64,000 nucleotides of DNA from Ilumatobacter sp963746265. Lineage in GTDB: Bacteria > Actinomycetota > Acidimicrobiia > Acidimicrobiales > Ilumatobacteraceae. Each line of letters starts with the position of its first letter. Within the stretch, counting starts at the first letter, position 1. The position numbers were made by a program, and so were the translations under genes. The notes beneath the pieces are model-generated. The model made no database searches, had not been told where the DNA came from, and saw only the letters and a program-made list of their open reading frames with translations. Location of the stretch: the NCBI GenBank assembly GCA_963746265.1, contig CAVVAM010000011.1, forward strand, positions 248,001-312,000. Direction: 5' to 3'. Shown here piece after piece: positions 51,549 through 60,016 of this stretch.

Positions 51549-54364
51549 CCGGGGTCTCCGATCGGATCGGGCACGACGATGCGGTTGAATGCGTCCGCCA
51601 GGGCTTCCACCCTGATCGGTTCGGTATCGGGGAGGCGCAGTTCGGGTTCGTCGATCACGCGTCCGAGGACGTGGACCGCTTCGTGCATGAGGGACGAGAA
51701 GCGGTTGAGGTCGTCGGAGTCGATCTCGACGACGAGTCGGCTCTGCGACTCGGAGAACAGTCCGGCAGCCAGACTGTCGTGGGGAACGTCGGTGATCTCG
51801 GCGCCGAGCCGGCCGGCGATGCACATCTCCGCCAGGGTCACTGCCAGACCACCTTCGCTGATGTCGTGGCACGATCGCACCAGTCCATCGCGCATGGCCT
51901 GATGCAGGTGGCGGTAACGGCTGGGCGCGTCGGGATCAGGGGCCGGCGCGCTGCCGACTTCGTCGGGCTCGCCGTACACGAGGTCGAGATGGCTGCCGGC
52001 GAACTCGCGGCTCGTGGTGCCGAGTTGGACCAACAGGCTGCCCGGCTGTCGCAGCACCGGCGTGACGCATCGGTCGGCATCGGGCACGTGGGCGACGGCG
52101 GTGATCACGAGTGTCGGTGGCACCGAGTGCCGTTGGCCGTCTGCACCCGTGTATTCGTTGTTCAGCGAGTCCTTCCCCGACACGAAGGGTGCGCGGTACG
52201 CCATCGCCGCGGCACAGCAGCCGTCGACCGCGGCGACCAGTTCGCCGAGCGTCGATGTGCGTTGCGGGTCACCCCAGGAGAAGTTGTCGAGCAGCGCGAT
52301 GCGGTCGGGGTCGGCGCCCACGGCCACGACGTTGCGGATCGCCTCGTCGACGGCGCCGTAGGCCATCGCCTCGGGGTCGCTCATGCCGTGCCACGGGTTC
52401 AGCCCGATTCCGATCGCGAAGCCGGACGATGCGGTCGGGTCGGCGATCACGACGCCGTCCGCCGGCGCATCCGACAGCCGGCCGACGAGAGGGCGGACGG
52501 ACGTCGCCCCCAGGATCTCGTGGTCGTACCGGTGAATCGTCCGGAACTTCGAGGCGATGTTGCGGTGGGAGAGCAGGCGCAGGAGCGCATCGCGCGGGTC
52601 GGCGACCTTCCGGCCGAGGTACTCGCCGCGGCGGGGGCGCGGCATCTCGGCCGGCAGTTCTCGCTGCGGACGGCCGTCGTGCAGGAACTCGGTGGTCATC
52701 TCGAGCACGATGTCGCCGGCGCTGCGGACGGTCAGGACGCCGTCGCCGGTGAAACCACCGATGTCGGTCATCTCGACCCCGTGCCGTCGACATCGAGTCT
52801 CGAGTTCACCGATCCTGGCCGGGCTGACGGCGACGACCATTCGTTCCTGGGCCTCCGACAGCCAGATCTCCCAGGGTTCCAGACCGGCGTACTTGAGGGG
52901 CACGCGATCGAGATCGATGTCGGCCCCGACGCTCTCGGCCATCTCACCCACCGCCGATGACAGGCCGCCGGCCCCGCAGTCGGTGATCGCCGTATACAGA
53001 TCGGCACTCCCGGCGAGCACGTCGATCAGCAGCTTCTCGACGATCGGATCACCGATCTGCACCGAGGCGCCCGCGACCTCTCCGGTGGAAGCGTCCATGG
53101 TGAGAGAACTGAACGTGGCGCCGCGGATGCCGTCGCGTCCCGTCCGGCCACCGAGCAGGACCACGCGATCACCGGGGAACGGTCCGCGGTCCGGCCTCCA
53201 TCCCTCGGCGGCACCGATGCAGCCCGCGAACACGAGTGGATTCGTGGTGTAGCCCGGGTCGTAGACGATCGCTCCGGCGACGGTCGGCAGACCGATCTTG
53301 TTGCCGTAGTCGGCGACGCCGGCGATCACGCCCTCCCGGATCCGCAGCGGGTGCAGTGCACCGTCGGGGACGTCCTCCAGCCGGGTCTCGGGCGGACCGA
53401 AACACAGCACGTCAGTGATCGCGATCGGCCGATGGCCGATGCCGAGGATGTCGCGGATCACGCCGCCGACGCCCGTGTTGGCGCCGCCGAACGGCTCGAC
53501 CGCCGAGGGGTGGTTGTGGGTTTCGGCCTTCAACGCGAGCGTCGTGTCACCTTCGAAGCCGATGATCCCGGCGTTGCCGACGAACGCCAATTTCACGAAG
53601 GGGGCACCGATCGTCTCGGTCGTCTCCCGGAGCATGTCGATGAGCGGGGATCGGTCCTCACCGTCGTCGGTGACGATCGCCGCACGGAACGTCTTGTGCG
53701 CGCAGTGCTCGCTCCAGGTCTGCGCGAGTGTCTCCAGCTCGATGTCGGTCGGCTCGCGTCCGAGCCGACCGTAGTGGGCCTGGATGACGGCGAGCTCGGC
53801 CGGATCGAGCGCAAGTGCCCGCTCCTTGCCGATCTGCACCAGCTCTTCGGTGGATCGGCCCGCGATCGCGACGGTCTCCGGAACACCGGTCGCATGCGTG
53901 ACCGGATGGAAGTTGGGCTCGATGCAGCTGTGCTCCCACCGTTCGATGACGGGGTTGGCGACGATCCGTTTGACGAGCCCCTCGCGGCGGGTGGCGTCGA
54001 CCGATTCGCCGAACTCGATCCGGCGTCCGGTGGCCGCTCCCGTCACGTCGAAGCCGAGTCGCTCGCAGGCCTGCATGAGGGTGGCGGCGGCGTTGTCGGT
54101 GACCCCCGGGAGGAACGTGATCTCGGTACCGTCGGTCGTCGGATCGTTCCAGGAGCCCTTCTGCAGCAACGGGTCGACGAGGAAGCCGTGCAGTCGGCTG
54201 CGCTCGCTCTGATCGAGCTCGCCTTCCACGAAGTAGAGGTCGGCAACTCGGACGTCCTCCGGTCGCTGGAGGTCGGTGCCGAGCTGTTCGGCTGCAGCCG
54301 CGATGGCCGCCGCTCGCGGATCGGGTTCGATGGAGCGGATGGTCAAACGGTGCCGTGGGGCCAC
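51545..54364 (-). CDS. purL: FGAM synthase with fused PurS and PurL (PurSL)
   Basis: 939 residues. The N-terminal 200 residues include PurS-like text (VADLYFVEGELDQSERSRLHGFL), followed by a complete small-type PurL: AQTWSEHCAHKTF, KAETHNHPSAVEPFGGANTGVGG, TDCGAGGLSSAVGEMAE and the second-half CHDISEGGLAVTLAEM. It makes FGAM from FGAR with PurQ. The fusion differs from the separate PurS of B. subtilis and many actinobacteria and from the 1300-residue E. coli PurL, which also carries the glutaminase. GTG 54364 follows TAAGTT by seven bases. It heads the purine operon. Confidence 0.93.
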   Translation of the reverse strand: MAPRHRLTIRSIEPDPRAAAIAAAAEQLGTDLQRPEDVRVADLYFVEGELDQSERSRLHGFLVDPLLQKGSWNDPTTDGTEITFLPGVTDNAAATLMQACERLGFDVTGAATGRRIEFGESVDATRREGLVKRIVANPVIERWEHSCIEPNFHPVTHATGVPETVAIAGRSTEELVQIGKERALALDPAELAVIQAHYGRLGREPTDIELETLAQTWSEHCAHKTFRAAIVTDDGEDRSPLIDMLRETTETIGAPFVKLAFVGNAGIIGFEGDTTLALKAETHNHPSAVEPFGGANTGVGGVIRDILGIGHRPIAITDVLCFGPPETRLEDVPDGALHPLRIREGVIAGVADYGNKIGLPTVAGAIVYDPGYTTNPLVFAGCIGAAEGWRPDRGPFPGDRVVLLGGRTGRDGIRGATFSSLTMDASTGEVAGASVQIGDPIVEKLLIDVLAGSADLYTAITDCGAGGLSSAVGEMAESVGADIDLDRVPLKYAGLEPWEIWLSEAQERMVVAVSPARIGELETRCRRHGVEMTDIGGFTGDGVLTVRSAGDIVLEMTTEFLHDGRPQRELPAEMPRPRRGEYLGRKVADPRDALLRLLSHRNIASKFRTIHRYDHEILGATSVRPLVGRLSDAPADGVVIADPTASSGFAIGIGLNPWHGMSDPEAMAYGAVDEAIRNVVAVGADPDRIALLDNFSWGDPQRTSTLGELVAAVDGCCAAAMAYRAPFVSGKDSLNNEYTGADGQRHSVPPTLVITAVAHVPDADRCVTPVLRQPGSLLVQLGTTSREFAGSHLDLVYGEPDEVGSAPAPDPDAPSRYRHLHQAMRDGLVRSCHDISEGGLAVTLAEMCIAGRLGAEITDVPHDSLAAGLFSESQSRLVVEIDSDDLNRFSSLMHEAVHVLGRVIDEPELRLPDTEPIRVEALADAFNRIVVPDPIGDPG

Positions 54365-54371
54365 TGGCGCG

Positions 54372-54377
54372 AACTTA
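54372..54377 (-). promoter_or_regulatory. Probable -10 element (TAAGTT) of the purine operon
   Basis: TAAGTT on the minus strand, seven bases, then GTG 54364: leaderless layout. It supports this start over longer in-frame options. No riboswitch-like leader would fit in this arrangement. Confidence 0.5.
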
Positions 54378-54466
54378 GGAGGTCGCGCCAGGTTCGATGG
54401 GTGTTTGAACGAAATGTCTTCGCGCAATCGTGTGAACTTCGACGGGTCACGACCGACGGTGTCGGC

Positions 54467-54472
54467 GCTACG
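54467..54472 (+). promoter_or_regulatory. Probable -10 element (TACGGT) of the EVE-phosphatase-GMC operon
   Basis: TACGGT lies nine bases before GTG 54482 in the divergent region opposite purSL. Confidence 0.4.
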
Positions 54473-54481
54473 GTCGACGGT

Positions 54482-54961
54482 GTGGCGAAGTGGCTGTTGA
54501 AATCCGAGCCCGACGAGTTCGGCTACGACGATCTGGTGCGGAACAAGCGTGAGGGATGGGACGGCATCCGGAATTACCAAGCCCGCAATTTCCTGCGTCG
54601 CATGCGACGTGGTGACCGGGCGATCTTCTACCACTCGAACGCGAAGCCGCCGGGCGTCGCCGGCATCTGCAAGATCGTCAAAGGTGCCGAACCCGACCCG
54701 ACGCAGTTCGACCCGACGGCGAAGTACCACGACCCCAAGTCCGATCCCGACGATCCACGTTGGGACTGGGTCACGGTCGCTCCCGACCGCAGACTCGCGT
54801 TCGTGTCGCTCGACGAGTTGAAGAAGATCCCCGAGCTCGTCGACTGCAGACTGCTCGCGAAGGGGAACCGGCTGTCGGTCATGCCGTTGACCGACGAGGA
54901 GTACGACGCGATCGTCGCCTACGCGGACGCCAAGCGGGTCGCGGGGTCGGCGACGCGATGA
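54482..54961 (+). CDS. EVE-domain protein
   Basis: 159 residues. The opening AKWLLKSEPDEFGYDDL and later GIRNYQARNFLRRMRRGD and FYHSN are typical of EVE domains, PUA-like folds that bind modified bases in DNA or RNA. No other domain is attached. It is the first gene of a tightly overlapping operon (ATGA with the next gene). The GTG start is supported by the upstream TACGGT. Confidence 0.9.
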   Translation: MAKWLLKSEPDEFGYDDLVRNKREGWDGIRNYQARNFLRRMRRGDRAIFYHSNAKPPGVAGICKIVKGAEPDPTQFDPTAKYHDPKSDPDDPRWDWVTVAPDRRLAFVSLDELKKIPELVDCRLLAKGNRLSVMPLTDEEYDAIVAYADAKRVAGSATR

Positions 54962-55632
54962 GCGAAGACGAGTCCACTCCGACCAGGGTGATCCTGGTTC
55001 GCCACGGCGAGTCGAACACGACCGTGGCCCGGGTGCTCGGCGGCCCGCGCACGTGCTCGGGGCTGTCACCACTCGGTCGCCGGCAGGCCGAACGCCTGCG
55101 GGACCGGATCGCCGAGGCGGGTGAGCTGGCCGACGCGACGGTGCTGTACTCCAGCGGGTATCCGCGAGCGGTCGAGACGGCCGAGATCATCGCGCCGGCG
55201 CTCGGTCTCGACGTGCGTACCGACGCCCGGTTCGGCGAGCACGATCCGGGGCCCGAATGTGACGGGCTGACGTTCCAGGAGTTCGTCGATCGCTACGGCA
55301 TGCCCGATTGGCACGGTGATCCACACGGCGTACGTTTTCCCGGTGGCGAGACACTGGCGACGTTCCATCACCGCGTCGGCGAGGTGCTGTCGGAGGTGGT
55401 CGCCACGCACCACGGTGGCGTCATCGTCGTCGCGTGTCACGGCGGCGTCGTCGACGCGGCGTTCCGCTCGATGCTGCGGTTGGCACAGGTGGGCGGGTTC
55501 GAGTTGCACACGGTGAACACGTCGCTCACCGAGTTCGTCCAGATGAAGCCCGGTCGATGGCGCCTGGCTCGTTACAACGATGCCGCGCATCTGGCGGGCC
55601 TGCCGAAGGAGACCCCGCGGGAGACCGGATGA
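54958..55632 (+). CDS. Histidine phosphatase family protein (phosphoglycerate mutase-like)
   Basis: 224 residues. Catalytic His16 in LVRHGESN, Arg in SSGYPRAVETA, Glu in FGEHDPGPECDG and the second His in VVACHGGVVDAAF give a complete active site. The family includes cofactor-dependent phosphoglycerate mutases and many phosphatases; a phosphatase is more likely given the length. It overlaps its neighbours on both sides by four bases. Confidence 0.87.
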   Translation: MSEDESTPTRVILVRHGESNTTVARVLGGPRTCSGLSPLGRRQAERLRDRIAEAGELADATVLYSSGYPRAVETAEIIAPALGLDVRTDARFGEHDPGPECDGLTFQEFVDRYGMPDWHGDPHGVRFPGGETLATFHHRVGEVLSEVVATHHGGVIVVACHGGVVDAAFRSMLRLAQVGGFELHTVNTSLTEFVQMKPGRWRLARYNDAAHLAGLPKETPRETG

Positions 55633-56867
55633 CCCACTGGCTCGTCGTCGGGGGTGGATCCGCAGGGTCGGTCGTCGCGGCGCGTCTGAGTGAGGTCGGC
55701 TCGAACGACGTGACGTTGGTCGAGGCCGGCCCGGATCACGGCGCCAGTGTCGGCTCGCCCGGTGAACCGGTGCTCGACCGGCCGTCGCGCATCGCGACGC
55801 GGACGTTGGTCGTGCGTCGTCCCGGGCTCGCCCCGCAGACGTACGCGCAGGGCTCGGGGCTGGGAGGATCGTCGTTGATCAACGGCGGCGTCGTCATCGG
55901 CGACCCGGCCGATGCAGGGCGTGGCCACGCCCTGCCCGTCGTGCCGGTGACCGATCTCGGGCCGGTCGCCACCGCAGTGCTCGCCGAGACGAGCGACGCC
56001 GCGCCGGTCGCGCTCGTTCGACGTGGCGACCGACGGGTGTCGGCCGCCGAAGCGTACCTGCAGGCCGCGGTGGACCGGGAGAACCTGACCGTGATGTGTG
56101 ACACCGTCGTCGAACGAATCGTGCTGGAGGGGCGCCGCGCCGTCGGCGTCGTCACGCGCTCCGGCGATCGCCTGGACGCCGACTGCGTCGTACTGTGCGC
56201 CGGAGCGATCGCGACACCGGTGCTCCTGCTGCGTTCGGGTGTCGACACGCCCGGCGTCGGCGCCAGACTCCAGGACCACGTCGGCGTGTCCATCTCGTTC
56301 GACCTCCGGCAATCCACCGGCGACGGCGTCGCCATCGGCGCCACGGTCGAGCGGCCGGGCCGTCAGATCGTGGTCATGGATCGAGTCCCGGGCCGGTCGG
56401 AGATGGGTGCGGTGCTCGCCGGTCACCTGACCGTCCGGAGCGAGGGCCGTGTGTCGCTGCCCGTACCGGACGGCCCGCCGCTGGTCGAGCTGAACCAGTT
56501 GGCGGAGCCCGCCGATCTCGACGGGCTCGCACTGGTGGTGACCGAGGCGCTGGCCCTGCTGCGCTCGCCCGGTCTGCAGTCAGTGGTGGGGGAGTGCTAC
56601 GTCGATCGTCGGGGCACGTCGGCGTCGACGTTCGAAGGCGACGAGGCGGCCCTGCGGGCCTGGCTGCCCCACAACCTGGGCGGCTATCACCACGTGGCGG
56701 GGTCGTGCCGTATCGGCGCCGCGCTGGACGAGCAGGGAGCGCTGCTCGGGTACGACGGGCTGTTCGTCGCCGATGCGTCGGCACTCCCGAACGGTCCGCC
56801 GCGGAACCTGTACGTGACGGTGATCCGACAGGCTGAGACCCTGAGTCGGCGGTGGCTGGCGACCTGA
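55629..56867 (+). CDS. GMC-family FAD oxidoreductase, short form
   Basis: 412 residues. The FAD motif VVGGGSAGSVVAARLSE opens the protein, followed by GSGLGGSSLINGGVV. The C-terminal catalytic pair appears in YHHVAGSCRIG and the FAD region in ADASALPNGPPRNLYVT. GMC enzymes oxidise alcohols. It is about 100 residues shorter than typical members, with a reduced substrate domain. MftG of mycofactocin systems is in this family, but no mycofactocin gene is in the window. Confidence 0.85.
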   Translation: MTHWLVVGGGSAGSVVAARLSEVGSNDVTLVEAGPDHGASVGSPGEPVLDRPSRIATRTLVVRRPGLAPQTYAQGSGLGGSSLINGGVVIGDPADAGRGHALPVVPVTDLGPVATAVLAETSDAAPVALVRRGDRRVSAAEAYLQAAVDRENLTVMCDTVVERIVLEGRRAVGVVTRSGDRLDADCVVLCAGAIATPVLLLRSGVDTPGVGARLQDHVGVSISFDLRQSTGDGVAIGATVERPGRQIVVMDRVPGRSEMGAVLAGHLTVRSEGRVSLPVPDGPPLVELNQLAEPADLDGLALVVTEALALLRSPGLQSVVGECYVDRRGTSASTFEGDEAALRAWLPHNLGGYHHVAGSCRIGAALDEQGALLGYDGLFVADASALPNGPPRNLYVTVIRQAETLSRRWLAT

Positions 56868-56935
56868 GCGGGCCGGAGGACGCCCGATCGCGCCGGACGC
56901 CACGTGAACACGCAGCGTGGCATTTCAGGACCCTC

Positions 56936-56964
56936 TTGCGCACAACGTGGTACGCGTCTACCCT
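56936..56964 (+). promoter_or_regulatory. Possible promoter of the secreted protein gene (TTGCGC, 17 nt, TACCCT)
   Basis: TTGCGC at 56936-56941, 17 bases, TACCCT at 56959-56964. The resulting leader of about 50 bases includes the AGAAGGGG ribosome site before ATG 57021. Confidence 0.4.
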
Positions 56965-57020
56965 TGAGCCGAGGCGGGGAAGTGTCACAGACGTGGCAAA
57001 CAGCTCAAGAAGGGGCGGAC

Positions 57021-57884
57021 ATGTTGAAGCGAGCACTCGTACCAGCGGTGATCGCAGGATTCAGCGTGGGTTCACTGGCGATGGGTGGGGTTGCGTCAGC
57101 ACACCATCCGGTCATCGAAGCAGAGATCGTCTGTGCCGACGACGGCGGACCGGCGATCCAGTACACATCGACGGCGTGGGCAGGAACGGGATCGGACCCA
57201 TCGAACGACCCGACGCGCGGGAACTCGCAGATCGAGATCGCGCTCGACGGCGGTGTCGTCGCTTCGGGAGCGTTCGTCGCTCCGGATTATTCGTTCTCGG
57301 GTTCGATCCCGCTGCCGGACGGTTCACAGGTCGGCGACGTCCTGACGCTGTCGGCGACGGCAGTTGCGGACTGGGACAGTGGATGGGCCGGTGGTTCGTC
57401 CGTTTCGGTGACGGTGACGGTTCCCGAACTGGATTGCGATCCGCCACCCGACATCGAGGCCAACGGCCGCTTCACCGGCGGTGGTCACCAGATCCGTGTC
57501 GACGGGGTTCGCGTGACACGTGGCCTCACCATCCACTGCGATCTGTTGCTGTCGAACAATCTCGAGATCAACTGGGGTGGCAACCAGTTCCACATGCTCG
57601 AGCATCTGACGACGGTGGCGTGCACGGATGACCCCGACATCGTTCAGGCGCCGCCACCCGCACCCCTCGACACACTGATCGGCACGGGTGAGGGTCGGTA
57701 CAACGGCGACGAGGGATATTCGATCGAGTTCACACTGGTCGACTACGGCGAGCCGGGTCGTGACGACCAGATGGCGATTCACGTCTACGAGACGGCGAAC
57801 CCCTCCAACGTGGTGCTCGACGTGCCGCTGCAGACGTTGAGCGGCGGGAACCTCCAGGCGCACTACGACCAGCCGCACAAGTGA
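57021..57884 (+). CDS. Secreted protein of unknown function
   Basis: 287 residues. A signal peptide ends at VASA-HH (about residues 1-27). The N-terminal half is beta-rich and Ig-like (SVSVTVTVPEL near 135). The second half contains NGRFTGGGHQIR and GTGEGRYNGDEGYSIEFTLVDYGEPG, which resembles the repeat type found in secreted actinobacterial post-COAP domains. Two isolated Cys pairs may form disulfides. It probably acts outside the cell, perhaps in binding. ATG 57021 is preferred over an upstream start because of the ribosome site and the signal peptide. Confidence 0.78.
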   Translation: MLKRALVPAVIAGFSVGSLAMGGVASAHHPVIEAEIVCADDGGPAIQYTSTAWAGTGSDPSNDPTRGNSQIEIALDGGVVASGAFVAPDYSFSGSIPLPDGSQVGDVLTLSATAVADWDSGWAGGSSVSVTVTVPELDCDPPPDIEANGRFTGGGHQIRVDGVRVTRGLTIHCDLLLSNNLEINWGGNQFHMLEHLTTVACTDDPDIVQAPPPAPLDTLIGTGEGRYNGDEGYSIEFTLVDYGEPGRDDQMAIHVYETANPSNVVLDVPLQTLSGGNLQAHYDQPHK

Positions 57885-57900
57885 TCTGAACAACGGTCGA

Positions 57901-57944
57901 GCGGGGCCGTCGACGCGCCGGGGGATGCGCGCCGATGGCCCCGC
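57901..57944 (+). terminator. Hairpin after the secreted protein gene
   Basis: GCGGGGCC (57901-57908) pairs with GGCCCCGC (57937-57944), with a further GCGC/GCGC pairing in the loop. Very stable, but no T-tract follows. Confidence 0.5.
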
Positions 57945-58039
57945 CGTCGCGTGTGGGCGGATCGCGACTCGACAGGGACCCGAAGGTGCTGCGAGCCTGT
58001 GGAGCCGACCTCCGGATGGTCGGTGCTGAGGAGACGACC

Positions 58040-58735
58040 ATGGCTGCGACGAACGTGCGTATCAACGGGGTGCACCATCTCGCCATCAGTACCGCCGACA
58101 TCAAGGGGCAGATCGAGTTCTTCTCCGATGTACTCGGTGCCGAACTCGAAGCACTGTTCTGGATGCACGGCGTACCGGGCGGCTGGCACGGATTCTGCCG
58201 ATTGAGCGACTTCTGCGCGGTCGCGTTCGTGCAGTTGCAGGGCAACGATCAGATCGAATCGGAGATCGGCGTGACCCACGCCGGTTCGGGCGCCGGCAAG
58301 TCGGCGCCGGGCACCATGCAGCACGTGGCGTTCAACGTCGACACGCGTGAGGAACTGCTGGCGATGCGCGATCGCATCCGCTCGCGCGGTGTCAACGTGA
58401 TCGGCGAGATCGACCATGGCATGTGCCGGTCGATCTACTTCGCCGGCCCGGAGGGGTTGACGCTCGAGGTGGCGACGTCATCGGAGGCGTTGAACCCTGA
58501 GGCGTGGATCGATCCCGAGGTCGTCGCGCTGGCGGGTATCTCGCCCGACGAGCTGGAAAGATTCAGAAGTCCGGAGCCGTACTCGGGTGCGGGCGGCACG
58601 GTGCCGCAGCCGTCGATGGATCCCTCGAAGCCGCACCTGAATTATCCGCCGAAGCGGTACGAGCAGGTCCTTGCGCTCTCGGACGCCGAGATCACGGCAC
58701 TCGGCAGCTTCGCCGACCCTCCCGTGCAGGTCTGA
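58040..58735 (+). CDS. VOC/glyoxalase-superfamily protein
   Basis: 231 residues. Metal ligands are visible at GVHHLAIST (His), MQHVAFNVD (His) and GLTLEVATS (Glu), giving a 2-His-1-Glu site as in glyoxalases and extradiol dioxygenases. A C-terminal tail of about 70 residues is unique. ATG 58040 has GAGGAGA nearby, preferred over the earlier in-frame start. The hydrolase gene follows after two bases, so a ring-opening or isomerase step coupled to hydrolysis is likely; the substrate is unknown. Confidence 0.82.
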   Translation: MAATNVRINGVHHLAISTADIKGQIEFFSDVLGAELEALFWMHGVPGGWHGFCRLSDFCAVAFVQLQGNDQIESEIGVTHAGSGAGKSAPGTMQHVAFNVDTREELLAMRDRIRSRGVNVIGEIDHGMCRSIYFAGPEGLTLEVATSSEALNPEAWIDPEVVALAGISPDELERFRSPEPYSGAGGTVPQPSMDPSKPHLNYPPKRYEQVLALSDAEITALGSFADPPVQV

Positions 58736-58737
58736 GC

Positions 58738-59925
58738 GTGAGCGACCGCGTGCCGGGCACGCCGCCCGGCTGCGAGCGCGTGGCGTACGTGCGCGTCCAC
58801 CGTGAGGATGCGGCGTTCAGCGACACCTATGGCGGTGGTGGCAACATCATCGGCCTCGACTGTCATCTGGTGCGGCCGATCGGTGTGCCGACGAAGCGGG
58901 TGCTGGTCTTCATGCACCCCACAGGTGGCGGCATGTACCTGCCGATCGTGGCGGGTCTCGCTGCGGCCGGTCATCACGTGATCTGGGCGAACTCCCGGTA
59001 CAGGGGGTCCGATTCGGCGTTGATCATGGAGAAGGTCGTCGCCGATCTCGGTCAGGTCGTGAGGGACGCGAAGGATCGGCTCGGCTACGAGCAGGTGGTA
59101 CTGGCCGGTTGGTCGGGCGGAGGATCGTTGTCGGCGTACTACCAGGCGGTCGCGAACGCGGGGGAGGGCATGTCCGACACACCGGCCGGTGATCCGTACG
59201 TGGTTCCGGCGGAGCACCTGCCGCCGGCCGATGCGCTGCTGATGCTCGCCGCGCACGTGTCCCGCCACGAGACGCTCACTGAATGGATGGACGCCTCGAT
59301 CACCGACGAATCGGTGCCGTTCGACCGTGACCCGGCCCTGAACCTCTACGACCCGGCGAATCCGAACCAACCTCCGTACTCGCTGGAGTTCGTGGCGGAG
59401 TACCGCGCCGCCCAGCACGCGAGGAATCGGCGCATCACCCGGTGGGTGCAAGGCGAGCTGTGTGCGTTGCGGGAAGCGGGTGAGTCACAGGCCGAGCGGG
59501 CGTTCGTGGTGCACGGCACGATGGCCGACCCGAGGTGGCTCGACCCCACGATCGACCCGAGCGATCGGACACCCGGCTGGTGCTTCCTGGGTGATCCCCG
59601 GATCGTCAACGACGGCCCGGTGGGCCTGGCCAGGTTCTGTACGCTGCGCAGCTGGCTGAGTCAGTGGAGCCTCGACCACGCCCGTGGCGACGCGCAGACG
59701 AGTCTGCCGCGCATCACCCAACCGGTCCTGGTGGTCGGCAACACCGCCGACGACGCCTGCACCCCCAGTCACACGATGCGCCTGTTCCAGGCGATCACCC
59801 ACGACGACAAACGCCTCCACCAGGTGCGGGGTGCCACGCACTACTACACCGGCAACGACGGCCGACAGCATCTCGCCGAGGCGATCGACGTGGTCGGCGA
59901 GTTCCTCTCCCACCACCTCACCTGA
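58738..59925 (+). CDS. Alpha/beta hydrolase
   Basis: 395 residues. The oxyanion motif HPTGGG is at 60-65, nucleophile S126 is in GWSGG (124-128), the acid is in GNTADDACTPS and the His in RGATHYYTG, so the triad is complete. A large cap lies between 150 and 320. No signal peptide. GTG start two bases after the VOC gene. It probably cleaves an ester, lactone or C-C bond in the VOC pathway. Confidence 0.85.
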   Translation: MSDRVPGTPPGCERVAYVRVHREDAAFSDTYGGGGNIIGLDCHLVRPIGVPTKRVLVFMHPTGGGMYLPIVAGLAAAGHHVIWANSRYRGSDSALIMEKVVADLGQVVRDAKDRLGYEQVVLAGWSGGGSLSAYYQAVANAGEGMSDTPAGDPYVVPAEHLPPADALLMLAAHVSRHETLTEWMDASITDESVPFDRDPALNLYDPANPNQPPYSLEFVAEYRAAQHARNRRITRWVQGELCALREAGESQAERAFVVHGTMADPRWLDPTIDPSDRTPGWCFLGDPRIVNDGPVGLARFCTLRSWLSQWSLDHARGDAQTSLPRITQPVLVVGNTADDACTPSHTMRLFQAITHDDKRLHQVRGATHYYTGNDGRQHLAEAIDVVGEFLSHHLT

Positions 59926-60016
59926 CCCGACGGTGGGGCAGGTGTGTCCTCCGACCCGGGTGTTCTCATCAGGTCACCCGACCGGTCGATGATGCCTGTC
60001 ACACCGGCGTTGTCGG

